Shown here in pieces: positions 31,330 through 40,999 of a stretch of DNA of 64,000 bases (positions are counted from its first letter, which is position 1; each line of letters begins with the position of its first letter). The translations under genes and the position numbers were made by a program. Under the pieces are notes generated by a model, which searched no databases, was not told where the DNA came from, and saw only the letters and a program-made list of their open reading frames with translations. Location: the NCBI RefSeq assembly GCF_002237755.1, contig NZ_MWSJ01000006.1, positions 62,001 to 126,000 on the forward strand, read 5' to 3'. Source of the stretch: Lysinibacillus sp. KCTC 33748. Lineage in GTDB: Bacteria > Bacillota > Bacilli > Bacillales_A > Planococcaceae.

Positions 31330-31836
31330 TTAGCTCGGTGTGATTTTGACAAAGCTCAATACTTTCTCATTATCTTTAAAAAGGGCCGTTCGAATTTTAC
31401 TTTCACGATTAGCACCACCATTATCATGGAACATTAATAACAGCTCATCATTTCGTATTTCATAGCCAATCAGAGGTACCCAATGATACGCGAAGGCAGC
31501 CTTTTTATCTCCCCAATTCAGGCTAAAATAGCGGTCAAAGCGTATGGCGACAGGTCTCCCTGCATCGATTTCCTGCATAGCCTCCTTTAAAGTACAATCA
31601 CGAATATCCCATGTCGGCCGGAGCCGCCGAAGATTGCGAATTAGACGCCACTTAAATAACCCAATTTTGGTGCCACCAAGAAGTTTATAAAGATCATTTA
31701 CCGAAGGAGCTTGATCTTCCAAGTAGTTTAAAATTACATGTACAGTTGTAGGTCCACAAGCGGAATTACGATAGTTTGGTGAAATAGATGCATCATATTG
31801 TGATCTTCCGAGTAGCGACAATTGCTGGCGCATCAT
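31330..31836 (-). CDS. C39-like cysteine peptidase-fold protein
   Basis: 168 residues. SACGPTTVHVILNYL holds the presumed catalytic cysteine of the peptidase C39-like family, AYHWVPLIGYE the histidine, and FHDNGGANRESKI the asparagine/aspartate. It has no signal peptide, so it likely acts in the cytosol; substrates of these stand-alone proteins are unknown. Two adjacent ATGs are possible (31836, 31833); AAAGGAG spacing slightly favours the second. Confidence 0.65.
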   Translation of the reverse strand: MMRQQLSLLGRSQYDASISPNYRNSACGPTTVHVILNYLEDQAPSVNDLYKLLGGTKIGLFKWRLIRNLRRLRPTWDIRDCTLKEAMQEIDAGRPVAIRFDRYFSLNWGDKKAAFAYHWVPLIGYEIRNDELLLMFHDNGGANRESKIRTALFKDNEKVLSFVKITPS

Positions 31837-31849
31837 ATTCTCCTTTCTA

Positions 31850-31888
31850 AAAAGAGCCGCATTTCAAAAAGAAATGCAGCTCCGTTTT
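31850..31888 (-). terminator. terminator of the thioredoxin gene
   Basis: GAGCTGCATTTC and GAAATGCGGCTC pair on the minus strand, with TTTTT following. Confidence 0.75.
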
Positions 31889-31892
31889 TCAA

Positions 31893-32210
31893 TTATTTTT
31901 GTTCAGATAAGAAATCTGTAACTTGCTGAGGTGTTTTAGCATTAGCACTATGTAAGTGTGCTAATTTTTCACCGTTTTGGAAAATTAGTAGGCTTGGAAT
32001 ACCCATTACATCATATTTGTCCGCAATTTCTGGAAGTTCATCACGGTTAAGTTCATACCAGTCAAATTGGTTGTACTCTTCGATAATTGGATCGATGAAC
32101 ATATTCATGCGTGTGCAATCTGGGCACCATCCAGCGTAAAATTTTACTAGCACTTTTTGGTCACTAGAGATTAGTTCATTAAATTGGTCAGCAGTTGTAA
32201 TTGTTTTCAT
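31893..32210 (-). CDS. thioredoxin-family protein (CPDC)
   Basis: 105 residues of thioredoxin size: VLVKFYAGWCPDCTRMNMF with active site WCPDC in place of WCGPC, and the cis-proline in VMGIPSLLIFQNG. The CPDC motif marks a thioredoxin-like group common in Bacillales with unclear partners. Divergent from fadN; its promoter must lie in the 400-base gap. Confidence 0.85.
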   Translation of the reverse strand: MKTITTADQFNELISSDQKVLVKFYAGWCPDCTRMNMFIDPIIEEYNQFDWYELNRDELPEIADKYDVMGIPSLLIFQNGEKLAHLHSANAKTPQQVTDFLSEQK

Positions 32211-32576
32211 TTGTTATTTCACTCTCCTCGCTTTCCATTCTACACATTTTTAACGTATCCTGAAAGTTTTCTGTTTGGAATAATCGCTATCTGCTTATTG
32301 TCTTGTTTTCGCTCGTAAAAAACGAAAAAAGTTGTATATCGCAAAAATAATTGGAGAAAAAAGATTGCTAAATGAAACAAAATATTCTACACTGAAAACA
32401 GAAAAAGTAGTTTTATCTTCATTCGACGGAAAAATTTACCTCAAAAACTAAAATGGTAGTTGAACGAAGATAAGCCTTAGTTGTACGTCACAGATTAAAT
32501 TTGAATAGAGCTAAACTAATTCAAATACTGGACAAAAATACACGAGGCAAACTTTGATATTTTTTTGGTCAAAAAA

Positions 32577-32594
32577 TGAATGACTATTCATTCA
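32577..32594 (+). promoter_or_regulatory. FadR operator, perfect match
   Basis: TGAATGACTATTCATTCA fits the B. subtilis FadR consensus (TGAATGAMTANTCATTCA) at every position and lies 25 bases before the fadN start. FadR represses beta-oxidation genes and is released by long-chain acyl-CoA. Confidence 0.9.
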
Positions 32595-32619
32595 ATGGGA
32601 GAATAAGGGGGAATTGCTT

Positions 32620-35004
32620 GTGACTTACAACATTAAAAAAGCAGCTGTTCTAGGTTCTGGGGTAATGGGCTCTGGAATTGCAGCACATTTAGCAAACATC
32701 GGTATTCCAACATTATTATTAGACATTGCGCCGAAGGAACTAACAAAAGAGGAAGAAGCGAAGGGTCTTTCCTTAGAGCATCCTGCTGTGAGAAATCGTA
32801 TCGTTAACGGAGCTCTGCAAAAGTTATTAAAGCAAAAACCAGCACCACTTACTTCTAAGAAAAATTTATCACTACTAACGGTTGGAAACTTTGAGGACGA
32901 TTTAGAGAAATTAAAAGATGTAGATTGGGTTATTGAAGTTGTCGTTGAAAATTTAGCGATTAAACAAAGCCTATATGAAAAAATTGATGCTGTACGTAAG
33001 CCAGGCACAATTATTAGTTCAAACACATCGGGCATTAGTATCGATGCAATGGCAGAAGGGCGTTCAGAAGATTTTAAAAAGCATTTCTTAGGAACTCACT
33101 TCTTCAATCCGCCGCGTTATTTAAAATTACTTGAAGTCATTCCAGCAAACACAACAGCGCCAGAGGTTGTAAGCTTTATGAAAACATTTGGCGAAGATGT
33201 GCTTGGGAAAGGTGTCGTACTTGCTAAGGATACACCGAACTTCATTGCCAATCGTATCGGAACGTACGGTTTACTAATTACTTTACAAGAAATGATGAAG
33301 GGTAGCTATTCAGTTGGCGAGGTGGATTCTGTAACAGGTCCATTAATCGGCCGTCCAAAATCTGCAACCTTCCGAACGTTGGATGTTGTTGGTTTAGATA
33401 CATTTATTCATGTAGCGAAAAACGTCTATGATCAAACAACTGGTGAAGAGCAGCAAGTATTTGCAGTACCAGACTTCCTACAGAAAATGGTCACAAACGG
33501 CTGGCTCGGAGCAAAATCAGGTCAAGGGTTCTTCTTAAAGCAAGGCAAAGAAATACTTGAAATTGATCCAAACACTTTAGAGTATAGCCCAGTTAAAAAG
33601 TTAAAAACTCCTTCTATTGAAATGGCAAAACAAACTCGTGGACTAGCAAATAAAGTGAAAGCATTAACTTATGCTAAGGATCGTACAGGAGAGTTATTAT
33701 GGGGTATCTTCGCTCCGACGCTCATTTACTCTGCACAGTTACACGGTGAAATTGCTGATGATATTGTTGCCATTGATAATGCTATGAAATGGGGCTTCGG
33801 CTGGCAGCAAGGGCCATTTGAAATATGGGATGCAATCGGCGTCAAAGAGTCAGTAGCTAAAATGGAGGAAGAAGGTCGTGAGGTACCGGCATTCGTCAAA
33901 GATATGCTAGCAAGCGGCTTTGAAACTTTCTATTCCGACATGGACGGTGACCTAGCCTATTATAATGGCTCTGAATACGTAAAAGTGCCAGTGAATGAAA
34001 AGGAAATTAACTTAAAACGCTATAAGAAAAAGCACGGCGTTATTAAATCAAATACAGGTGCTAGTTTAATAGATATAGGTGATGGAATTGCATTACTTGA
34101 ATTCCATTCCCAATCAAATGCAATTGGCTTAGATATTATCCAAATGATTAACTTTGCAATCGATGAAGTAGAAGCGAACTATAAAGGCTTAGTCATCGGT
34201 AACCAAGGGAAAAACTTCTGTGTTGGTGCAAATCTAGGAATGATTTTAGTAGAAGCACAGGATGATAATATTTTTGAACTAGATTTCGTTATTAAAGCAT
34301 TCCAAGATGCGATGCAAAAGATTAAATACTCTCGCAAGCCTGTTGTAGCAGCGCCTTTTGCTATGACACTAGGTGGCGGAGCAGAGGTTTGCTTACCAGC
34401 TGCACATATTCAAGCAACAATGGAAACGTATATGGGCCTAGTTGAAGTTGGCGTAGGATTAATCCCTGGTGGAGGCGGTAATAAAGCACTTTACCAAAAA
34501 TTCCTTAAAGGGTTACCAAATGGCGTGGAAGTAGACTATCAACATATTGCTAATAAAGTATTTGAATCGATTGCGATGGCAAAAGTTTCGACATCTGGTG
34601 AGGAAGCACGTGAAAATAATTTCTTAAACTTTGCTGATGGGATTTCTGTTAACCCAGATCACCAACTATATGATGCAAAACAAGCTGCACTAGCGCTTTA
34701 TGAGGCAGGTTATTTACCACCTGTTCCTACGAAAGTTCCTGTAGTCGGCGCATCAGGATACGGTACGCTACTAATCGGTGCGCAAGGGATGCTTGAATCA
34801 GGCTATATTAGTGAACACGATTTAAAAATCGCTAAAAAATTAGCGTATGTCATTGCTGGTGGTAAAGTTCCATATGGCACATTAGTAGATGAACAATACC
34901 TATTAAACCTTGAGCGTGAGGCGTTCCTAAGCTTAGTGGCAGATCCGTTATCTCAACAAAGAATGCAGCACATGCTTTTAAAGGGAAAACCATTGCGTAA
35001 CTAA
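32620..35004 (+). CDS. fadN: 3-hydroxyacyl-CoA dehydrogenase / enoyl-CoA hydratase
   Basis: 794 residues, the usual FadN length. The N-terminal dehydrogenase half has [28 protein letters not shown] and the [16 protein letters not shown] signature. The C-terminal part is a crotonase domain with FCVGANLG and [19 protein letters not shown], including the oxyanion glycine and glutamate regions. It catalyses the middle two steps of fatty acid beta-oxidation. GTG 32620 is eight bases after AAGGGGG and matches relatives' N-termini better than TTG 32614. First gene of fadN-fadA-fadE. Confidence 0.95.
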   Translation: MTYNIKKAAVLGSGVMGSGIAAHLANIGIPTLLLDIAPKELTKEEEAKGLSLEHPAVRNRIVNGALQKLLKQKPAPLTSKKNLSLLTVGNFEDDLEKLKDVDWVIEVVVENLAIKQSLYEKIDAVRKPGTIISSNTSGISIDAMAEGRSEDFKKHFLGTHFFNPPRYLKLLEVIPANTTAPEVVSFMKTFGEDVLGKGVVLAKDTPNFIANRIGTYGLLITLQEMMKGSYSVGEVDSVTGPLIGRPKSATFRTLDVVGLDTFIHVAKNVYDQTTGEEQQVFAVPDFLQKMVTNGWLGAKSGQGFFLKQGKEILEIDPNTLEYSPVKKLKTPSIEMAKQTRGLANKVKALTYAKDRTGELLWGIFAPTLIYSAQLHGEIADDIVAIDNAMKWGFGWQQGPFEIWDAIGVKESVAKMEEEGREVPAFVKDMLASGFETFYSDMDGDLAYYNGSEYVKVPVNEKEINLKRYKKKHGVIKSNTGASLIDIGDGIALLEFHSQSNAIGLDIIQMINFAIDEVEANYKGLVIGNQGKNFCVGANLGMILVEAQDDNIFELDFVIKAFQDAMQKIKYSRKPVVAAPFAMTLGGGAEVCLPAAHIQATMETYMGLVEVGVGLIPGGGGNKALYQKFLKGLPNGVEVDYQHIANKVFESIAMAKVSTSGEEARENNFLNFADGISVNPDHQLYDAKQAALALYEAGYLPPVPTKVPVVGASGYGTLLIGAQGMLESGYISEHDLKIAKKLAYVIAGGKVPYGTLVDEQYLLNLEREAFLSLVADPLSQQRMQHMLLKGKPLRN

Positions 35005-35057
35005 CTTTAAGACTGAATTCACTATACTTGCACATGAAACAAAGGGGGATTAATACG

Positions 35058-36230
35058 ATGCGTGAAGCCGTTATTGTAGCAGGAGCACGAACTCCGATTG
35101 GAAAAGCGAAGAAGGGTTCTTTATCAACAGTTAGACCAGATGATTTTGGAGCGGTTGTTGTCAAAGAAACATTAAAAAGAGCGGGCTATGAAGGTCCGAT
35201 TGACGATTTAATTTTAGGATGTGCAATGCCGGAAGCTGAGCAGGGCATGAACGTAGCACGTAGTATTGGAGCGCTTGCTGGATTACCAGATACAACGCCA
35301 GCACTAACAATTAATAGATTTTGTTCGTCAGGTTTACAAGCAATTGCTTTTGCAGCAGAGCGTATTATGCTAGGACATTCTAAGGCAATTCTTGCTGGTG
35401 GCGTCGAGTCTATGAGTATGGTGCCAATGGTAGGTAATACACCTCGCTTAAATCCAACATTAGCTGAAACTGCTCCACAATATTATATGGGGATGGGGCA
35501 TACAGCTGAGGAAGTGGCACGTCAATACAATGTTAGTAGAGAAGATCAGGATGCATTTGCTGTTCGTTCACACGAGCTTGCGGAAAAAGCGATTAAAGAA
35601 GGTAAGTTCAATGATGAAATCGTACCAATCGAAGTGGAGCAACATTATGTAGATGACAACAACAAACTACAGGTGAAAAAATTCACGTTTAGCATGGATG
35701 AAGGTGTACGTCCAGGTACATCTGTAGAAGGTTTAGCGAAGCTTCGTCCGGCCTTCCATGTTAAAGGTAGTGTTACAGCTGGTAATGCTTCTCAAACTTC
35801 GGATGGTGCAGCAGCGGTACTAGTGATGGATCGCGAGGAAGCAGAAAAACAAGGTCTTACTCCGATGGCGAAGTTTTTAGGCTTTGCAGTTGGTGGCGTA
35901 CCTCCTGAGGTGATGGGTATTGGACCAATCGTGGCAGTACCTAAAGCACTTGAAATTGCAGGCTTATCAATAGATGACATTGATTTATGGGAAATTAACG
36001 AAGCATTTGCGTCACAATCCTTACAAGTCGTCCGTCATTTAGGCATTGACCAAAACAAAGTAAACGTTAATGGTGGAGCAATTGCCCTAGGTCACCCACT
36101 TGGTGCAACGGGAGCTATTTTAACATTAAAGCTCATTCATGAATTAAAGCGTCAAGGTAAGAAATATGGTGTCGTAACAATGTGTATCGGCGGCGGTATG
36201 GGTGCTGCGGGAGTATTTGAACTTCTATAA
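35058..36230 (+). CDS. fadA: acetyl-CoA C-acyltransferase (thiolase)
   Basis: 390 residues of degradative thiolase. [10 protein letters not shown] carries the acyl-accepting cysteine near residue 90, [15 protein letters not shown] the catalytic histidine, and [10 protein letters not shown] the proton-transfer cysteine near the end. It cleaves 3-ketoacyl-CoA to acetyl-CoA. It follows fadN by 53 bases with an AAAGGGGG site. Confidence 0.95.
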   Translation: MREAVIVAGARTPIGKAKKGSLSTVRPDDFGAVVVKETLKRAGYEGPIDDLILGCAMPEAEQGMNVARSIGALAGLPDTTPALTINRFCSSGLQAIAFAAERIMLGHSKAILAGGVESMSMVPMVGNTPRLNPTLAETAPQYYMGMGHTAEEVARQYNVSREDQDAFAVRSHELAEKAIKEGKFNDEIVPIEVEQHYVDDNNKLQVKKFTFSMDEGVRPGTSVEGLAKLRPAFHVKGSVTAGNASQTSDGAAAVLVMDREEAEKQGLTPMAKFLGFAVGGVPPEVMGIGPIVAVPKALEIAGLSIDDIDLWEINEAFASQSLQVVRHLGIDQNKVNVNGGAIALGHPLGATGAILTLKLIHELKRQGKKYGVVTMCIGGGMGAAGVFELL

Positions 36231-36243
36231 TTTTTGCTAGATC

Positions 36244-36298
36244 AGCTTGGAGTGCACCGTTTTCGGTTGCCTCCGAACGTAGTACTTCAAGCTTTTCT
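36244..36298 (+). terminator. partial terminator or stabilising hairpin between fadA and fadE
   Basis: AGCTTGGAGT (36244-36253) pairs with ACTTCAAGCT (36284-36293) with one G-U, enclosing CCG-TTTT-CGG, and is followed by TTTTCTATAT. It could lower or decouple fadE expression. Confidence 0.5.
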
Positions 36299-36350
36299 AT
36301 ATATTGGGGATAAAAACTATTAAAAATAGATATATAGGGAGGAATTTAGA

Positions 36351-38135
36351 ATGACAGAAAAAACAACGGATTTCATTAAAGGCGGCGGATTTATTATTGA
36401 AGATGTGGAATTAGATCGTGTGTTTACACCAGAAGATTTCACAGATGAGCATAAAATGATTGCTAAAACTACAGAAGAGTATGTAGCAAATGAAGTGTTA
36501 CCAGTCGTTGAAAATTTAGAAAACCATGAATTTGAGCATTCGGTTCGTCTACTAAAAAGCGCAGGTGAACTCGGCTTACTAAGCGCGGATGTACCTGAAG
36601 AATATGAAGGGCTAGGATTAGACAAAGTTTCTTCTGCATTAATCGCAGAAAAAATGTCTGTTGCTGGCGGTTTCTCTATTACACATGGAGCACACGTAGG
36701 TATTGGTTCTTTACCAATCGTCCTATTCGGAAATGAAGATCAAAAGAAGACGTATTTACCAAAGCTTGCTTCAGGTGAATTAATCGCTGCTTACGCATTA
36801 ACAGAACCAGGTTCAGGTTCTGATGCATTAGGTGCAAAAACGACTGCGAAGTTAAACGATGCAGGAACACACTATATTTTAAATGGTGAAAAGCAATGGA
36901 TTACAAATGCAGGCTTTGCAGATGTATTTGTTGTCTATGCAAAAATCGATGGCGATAAATTCTCGGCATTTATCGTAGAACGTGCCTTCAATGGCGTTTC
37001 AGTTGGCGCAGAAGAGAAAAAAATGGGAATCAAATCTTCATCAACACGTACTTTAATCCTTGAAGATGCAGAAGTACCTGTAGAAAACCTTTTAGGTGAA
37101 GTAGGTCGCGGACACGTTATTGCCTTTAATATTTTAAATATCGGTCGCTATAAATTAGGGGTTGGAACAATCGGTGGCTCGAAACGTGCATTAGAGCTTG
37201 CGATTCAATATACAAACCAACGTCAGCAGTTTAAAACGAAGCTGTCTGATTTCAATCTAACAAAAGAAAAATTATCGACAATGGCATCACAATTGTATGC
37301 GTCTGAGTCATTAAACTATCGTACAGTAGGTTTATTTGAGGACCGCTTAAGTCAGCTAAGCCCAGATGAGCAAAAACAAGGGAAAGTGATTGCTAGTGCA
37401 ATTGCTGAGTATGCTATTGAATGTTCTATTGCTAAAGTATTTGGTTCTGAGACTTTAGATTACATTGCGGATGAAGCGGTTCAATTACACGGTGGTTACG
37501 GCTTTATGGCTGAATACGAAGTAGAGCGCATTTATCGTGATTCTCGTATTAATCGTATTTTTGAAGGTACAAATGAAATTAACCGCATGATTGTACCAGG
37601 TACATTTATGAAAAAGGCAATAAAAGGTGAATTACCGTTGCTACAAGTTGCTCAAAATTTACAACAAGAGCTTCTTATGCTAATGCCTGAAGATGTAGGC
37701 ACAGAGCCATTAGCACAGGAAAAATACCTTGTGAAAAATGCGAAGAAAATTGCTGTATTAGCATCAGGTTTAGCAGCACAACGCTTCGGGGCGAAGCTTG
37801 ATCAAGAGCAAGAAGTATTAGTGAAGATTGCCAATATCGCAAACCAACTATTCGCTATGGAATCTGCTGTATTGCGTACTGAAAAGGCGATTGCTCGTGA
37901 CGGTGCTGAAAAAGCTCATCAAAAATTACTGTACACTCAAATCTTCTGCCAAGAAGCATTTGCAGAAATTGAAAAAGAAGCAAAAGATACGATTCTTGCT
38001 TCAGCAGACGGCGACGCTGCACGCATGACATTGTCTGCACTACGTAAATTAACTCGCAACAACCCATACAATTTAATCGCGAAGAAACGCGAAGCTTCTG
38101 TTAAATTAATTGAAGCAGAAAAATTTGTAGTTTAA
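36351..38135 (+). CDS. fadE: acyl-CoA dehydrogenase
   Basis: 594 residues, the same as B. subtilis FadE. The flavin/substrate motifs are YALTEPGSGSDALGAKT and WITNAGFADVFVVYAK; QLHGGYGFMAEYEVERIYRDSRINRIFEGTNEI is the C-terminal ACD signature, with the catalytic glutamate of this group in the E-G-T-N-E-I segment. A C-terminal extension of about 180 residues is typical for this branch. It catalyses the first oxidation of beta-oxidation. AGGGAGGAATTTAGA precedes the ATG. Confidence 0.93.
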   Translation: MTEKTTDFIKGGGFIIEDVELDRVFTPEDFTDEHKMIAKTTEEYVANEVLPVVENLENHEFEHSVRLLKSAGELGLLSADVPEEYEGLGLDKVSSALIAEKMSVAGGFSITHGAHVGIGSLPIVLFGNEDQKKTYLPKLASGELIAAYALTEPGSGSDALGAKTTAKLNDAGTHYILNGEKQWITNAGFADVFVVYAKIDGDKFSAFIVERAFNGVSVGAEEKKMGIKSSSTRTLILEDAEVPVENLLGEVGRGHVIAFNILNIGRYKLGVGTIGGSKRALELAIQYTNQRQQFKTKLSDFNLTKEKLSTMASQLYASESLNYRTVGLFEDRLSQLSPDEQKQGKVIASAIAEYAIECSIAKVFGSETLDYIADEAVQLHGGYGFMAEYEVERIYRDSRINRIFEGTNEINRMIVPGTFMKKAIKGELPLLQVAQNLQQELLMLMPEDVGTEPLAQEKYLVKNAKKIAVLASGLAAQRFGAKLDQEQEVLVKIANIANQLFAMESAVLRTEKAIARDGAEKAHQKLLYTQIFCQEAFAEIEKEAKDTILASADGDAARMTLSALRKLTRNNPYNLIAKKREASVKLIEAEKFVV

Positions 38136-38145
38136 TATGCAAAAA

Positions 38146-38187
38146 AACCCTAGCTATCCACAGAGTTGCGATAGCTAGGTTTTTTTG
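38146..38187. terminator. terminator of the fad operon
   Basis: CCTAGCTATC and GATAGCTAGG pair perfectly with A and T runs on either side. Confidence 0.85.
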
Positions 38188-38216
38188 TTGGAAGTAAAAG
38201 TATAGCTCTTAAAATG

Positions 38217-38387
38217 AGGGGGTGATTTCCGTTCCAGGCTACTCGCTTTGTTGCTGCTTCTACGCTTTCGCACAGAGCAAGGCTTCCTGTGGGCGAGCGT
38301 CGAGCCGCTTCCTTCGCTCGGCTCAGTCCAGGATCTCGCCTGTCTCACTTTCCCACGGGAGTCGAGTAGCCTTCCACTCCAATCAAC
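38217..38387. repeat. family B dispersed repeat, B6
   Basis: GGTGATTTCCGTTCCAGGCTACTCG at the left and CGAGTAGCCTTCCACTCCAATCAAC at the right form the inverted ends. The inside reads as the reverse of B4 (GGGCGAGCGTCGAGCCGCTTCC, CTTTCCCACGGGAG). Confidence 0.75.
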
Positions 38388-38601
38388 AATATCGTAGAAC
38401 TTTAATAAATTTTATGAATGGCAAATGAGAACGCTAAGGCTACACATCATAATCAATCAGAATAGTAAGGGCGATTGTACATCTGTTGTTGATTCTGCTA
38501 CGATAACACTTCGCTTTCGCACGAAAAAACACCGGTAGCTAAAGCTTGGTTTTATTACATTAAATCGGATAAATATGCAAGAAACACACGCTATATGAAT
38601 T

Positions 38602-38755
38602 GGTTGATTGGAGTGGAGGCTGGGCGACTCCTTGGGGATCAGCGTCACAGATGAGACCCTGCAGCGAAGCGGCTCATCGGACGCTCCCAGGAAGCTCTGC
38701 GCGAAAGCGAAGCGTCAGCGGCAAAGCGCCCAGCCGTAACGGAAATCAACCCCAC
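38602..38755. repeat. family B dispersed repeat, B7
   Basis: GGTTGATTGGAGTGGAGGCTGGGCGACTCCTTGGGG at the left, CAAAGCGCCCAGCCGTAACGGAAATCAACCCCAC at the right. B6 and B7 lie 215 bases apart between fadE and yusI; the spacer holds no gene I can support. Confidence 0.75.
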
Positions 38756-38880
38756 GATATGGAAGGAATAAGTTAATAATTGTTTCATTTTGGTTCGTAA
38801 CGGTTATGATGGTATACTACAGAAAATGAGGGATACACTGAAAATGTAGTTCCTAAAAATGATAGTAGAGGAGCCTTTAA

Positions 38881-39237
38881 ATGACGATTCAATTTATTCA
38901 ATATCCGAAATGTACTACTTGTAAAAAAGCACAAAAATGGCTAAATGACAATGGAGTTTCATATGAAGATGTACACATTGTCGAACAACCGCCAACAAAG
39001 GATGAACTATCAAACTTATGGCAAGTAAGTGGACTACCTTTAAAGAAATTTTTTAATACTTCTGGTATGAAATATCGCGAGCTTGGCTTGAAAGATAAGC
39101 TTGCTGAAATGACTGAAGTGGAGCAACTTGAACTGCTTGCTTCAGATGGTATGTTAATTAAACGTCCAATCGTAACTGATGGGAAAAAAGTTACGTTAGG
39201 GTTTAAAGAATCAGATTTTGAGCAAGCTTGGAAATAA
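38881..39237 (+). CDS. yusI: ArsC/Spx-family protein (YusI-like)
   Basis: 118 residues of the ArsC/Spx thioredoxin-like family: IQYPKCTTCKKAQKWL has a C-x-x-C, and LLASDGMLIKRPIVTDGKKVTLGFKESDF is the R-P-I-V loop of the family. In B. subtilis the gene at the same place next to gcvH is yusI. The role is unproven; arsenate reduction is not implied, because ars genes are absent. GAGGAG precedes the ATG. Confidence 0.8.
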   Translation: MTIQFIQYPKCTTCKKAQKWLNDNGVSYEDVHIVEQPPTKDELSNLWQVSGLPLKKFFNTSGMKYRELGLKDKLAEMTEVEQLELLASDGMLIKRPIVTDGKKVTLGFKESDFEQAWK

Positions 39238-39327
39238 CCGCTTTTAATCGCTTTTAATCTTGTTTTTATGAAAGAAGTATGGCACACTGAAAGTGAATAT
39301 ATTACATATTTATGGAGGGGTTTTTGC

Positions 39328-39708
39328 ATGAACACACCTAAAGACTTACGTTACTCTGAAGAGCACGAATGGGTTAAAGTAGAAGATGGAAAAGTACGTA
39401 TCGGTATTTCTCATTTCGCACAATCTGAACTTGGAGATATCGTTTTCGTTGAACTTCCACAAGTTGGCGACGAAATCAAAACAGATGATCCATTTGGTAG
39501 CGTAGAATCTGTAAAAACAGTTTCTGAATTATATGCACCAATCTCAGGTACAGTAGTTGAAGTAAATGCAGATTTAGAAGATAGCCCAGAATTCGTTAAT
39601 GAATCACCATATGAAAAAGCATGGATGATCGTTGTAGAGCCTGCTGATGCATCAGAAGTTGAAAAGCTTATGACAGCTGAGCAATACGATGAAATGATTG
39701 CAGAATAA
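39328..39708 (+). CDS. gcvH: glycine cleavage system H protein
   Basis: 126 residues of lipoyl carrier. [21 protein letters not shown] opens the fold and [18 protein letters not shown] carries the lipoylated lysine (K63). In Firmicutes GcvH is also the obligatory relay for lipoate assembly (octanoyl transfer by LipM and LipL), which fits its place away from the other gcv genes. ATG 39328 follows GGAGGGG; upstream in-frame starts lack a site. Confidence 0.95.
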   Translation: MNTPKDLRYSEEHEWVKVEDGKVRIGISHFAQSELGDIVFVELPQVGDEIKTDDPFGSVESVKTVSELYAPISGTVVEVNADLEDSPEFVNESPYEKAWMIVVEPADASEVEKLMTAEQYDEMIAE

Positions 39709-39738
39709 GACAAGCTTATAAGACAAGCCTGTAATAGA

Positions 39739-39767
39739 AAAACGTCGGAAACTACCGACGTTTTTTA
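39739..39767 (+). terminator. terminator of gcvH
   Basis: AACGTCGG and CCGACGTT pair, followed by TTTT. Confidence 0.8.
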
Positions 39768-39907
39768 TTATCTTCATCCATTCTGCCATCATAGTGGATG
39801 AGGGTGAATGCCAGTATATTCCCTTAACAATAGGTGTCTAACAGTATCAATGACAAGATTTATTGATATAATAATGATAAGGGATATGTCTAAACGGGGG
39901 TGGCGTT

Positions 39908-40249
39908 ATGTTCGAGGGGAAATGCTTAATTGTCGAAGGCCGTTCGGATAAGCTTCAAATTGAACCTATTTTAAATGAACATGTTAAAATACTTTGCACG
40001 AATGGTACAATTGGTGTGCATCAATTAGAAGAGTTACTTGATCCATATGAAGGCTGTGAGCTTTATACATTTTTTGATGCAGATACATCGGGTGATAAGC
40101 TACGAGCATTAATGGACAGACATTATCCAGAGGCCGAGCATTTACGTACAATGCCAACATATAAGGAAGTAGAGACAACTCCGAGAAAGGTGTTAGCGGC
40201 GATTTTGCTTCGTGCACATTTCTCAATCCATAATGAATATATTTTGTAA
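39908..40249 (+). CDS. yusF: Toprim-domain protein (YusF-like)
   Basis: 113 residues forming a bare Toprim fold: CLIVEGRSDKLQIEPIL has the catalytic glutamate, and LYTFFDADTSGDKLRALM the D-x-D pair that holds Mg. Small Toprim proteins include RNase M5-like enzymes; the substrate of YusF is not known to me. It sits in the same order relative to gcvH and yusE as in B. subtilis, except that no yusG equivalent is present. Confidence 0.8.
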   Translation: MFEGKCLIVEGRSDKLQIEPILNEHVKILCTNGTIGVHQLEELLDPYEGCELYTFFDADTSGDKLRALMDRHYPEAEHLRTMPTYKEVETTPRKVLAAILLRAHFSIHNEYIL

Positions 40250-40265
40250 GGTTGCGTGAAAAAAG

Positions 40266-40568
40266 ATGGAAGAATGGTCAAAAGAGCAGTGGGACGTGGC
40301 TATCCAGTCTGGTGAAAAGGCTGCTTTTTATTTATATACACCAATGTGTGGAACGTGTGTAGTTGCATCGAAAATGATGTCGGTTGTTGAACAATTGCTG
40401 CCACAGCTACAGATTGGTAAAGCGAATATTAACTTTATTGAGCAAATCGCTTATGAAAATAAAATTGAAAGTGTACCGTGTTTACTTGTATGTGAAGGCG
40501 GAAAAGTGACGGAGAAGGTTTATGCCTTTCAATCCGTACCGTATTTATACGAATTGTTAAAAAAATAA
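40266..40568 (+). CDS. yusE: thioredoxin-like protein (YusE-like)
   Basis: 100 residues, thioredoxin fold: AAFYLYTPMCGTCVVASKMM carries the C-G-T-C pair and IESVPCLLVCEGG the cis-proline. It starts 17 bases after yusF and was likely transcribed with it. The redox partner is unknown. Confidence 0.8.
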   Translation: MEEWSKEQWDVAIQSGEKAAFYLYTPMCGTCVVASKMMSVVEQLLPQLQIGKANINFIEQIAYENKIESVPCLLVCEGGKVTEKVYAFQSVPYLYELLKK

Positions 40569-40569
40569 A

Positions 40570-40598
40570 TTGACTGGACTTTACTCACGTGGTAAAGT
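40570..40598 (+). promoter_or_regulatory. promoter of the met operon
   Basis: TTGACT (40570-40575), 17 bases, TAAAGT (40593-40598), about 33 bases before the SAM riboswitch. Confidence 0.55.
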
Positions 40599-40630
40599 AC
40601 GAATATACTAAAAAATATAAATATATCGAA

Positions 40631-40736
40631 CTCTTATAAAGAGCGGCTGAGGGAAGTGCCCTATGAAGCCCGGCAACCATCACAAAAGTGAAAAGGTGCC
40701 AAATCACCCAAAGATTTTATCTTTGAAAGATGAGAG
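40631..40736 (+). ncRNA. SAM-I riboswitch (S box) aptamer
   Basis: The S-box core is unmistakable: P1 strand CTCTTAT with its partner ATGAGAG at the end, AGAGCGGCTGAGGGA (kink-turn and P2), CCCGGCAACC (P3/pseudoknot partner), and AAGGTGCCAAATCA. When SAM binds, the downstream terminator forms and the methionine uptake genes are off. Confidence 0.95.
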
Positions 40737-40762
40737 AACGGTTCAACGTATAAGTTACGTGA

Positions 40763-40797
40763 CCCCTTCTACTTGTCTATAGTTGAAGGGGTTTTTT
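40763..40797 (+). terminator. riboswitch-controlled terminator
   Basis: CCCCTTC (40763-40769) pairs with GAAGGGG (40785-40791), followed by six T. Confidence 0.85.
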
Positions 40798-40798
40798 A

Positions 40799-40979
40799 CT
40801 TCTTTCAGCCGCTGAAATAGAGGAACTCAGTCTAAGAACGCCACATCCTGTGGCAACGACTGAGTGACCAACGTCATGTTGGCCTAGAGCCTCCGGCGGA
40901 TGTCATGGAATCGAAAAGGATTTCTTTGTGCCAGCACAAAGCCGATTCCAGACGCAATTATGCCGAGGCACAATTGATA
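40799..40979 (+). repeat. family A dispersed repeat, copy A3, inside the met leader
   Basis: One structured unit: ACTCAGTC/GACTGAGT (40825-40832, 40858-40865), inner GCCAC-ATCCT-GTGGC, second hairpin CCAAC-GTCAT-GTTGG. It then has CCTCCGGCGGATGTCATGGAATCG, TTTGTGC/GCACAAA, CCGATTCC and the closing palindrome. It lies between the riboswitch terminator and the metN ribosome site, so every full-length met transcript carries it. An open frame from 40,928 into metN is repeat sequence, not coding. Confidence 0.85.
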
Positions 40980-40999
40980 TAAGAAAAGGAGAATTCGCT

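Noticed and set aside
38222-38428. reading frames inside repeats B1, B6 and others
   Set aside because: GC-rich repeats with inverted ends give open frames by chance; no start sites and no protein-like composition.
40928-40999. N-terminal extension of metN reading through repeat A3
   Set aside because: The extension is repeat DNA and lacks a ribosome site; ATG 41000 has AAAAGGAG and matches the MetN N-terminus.
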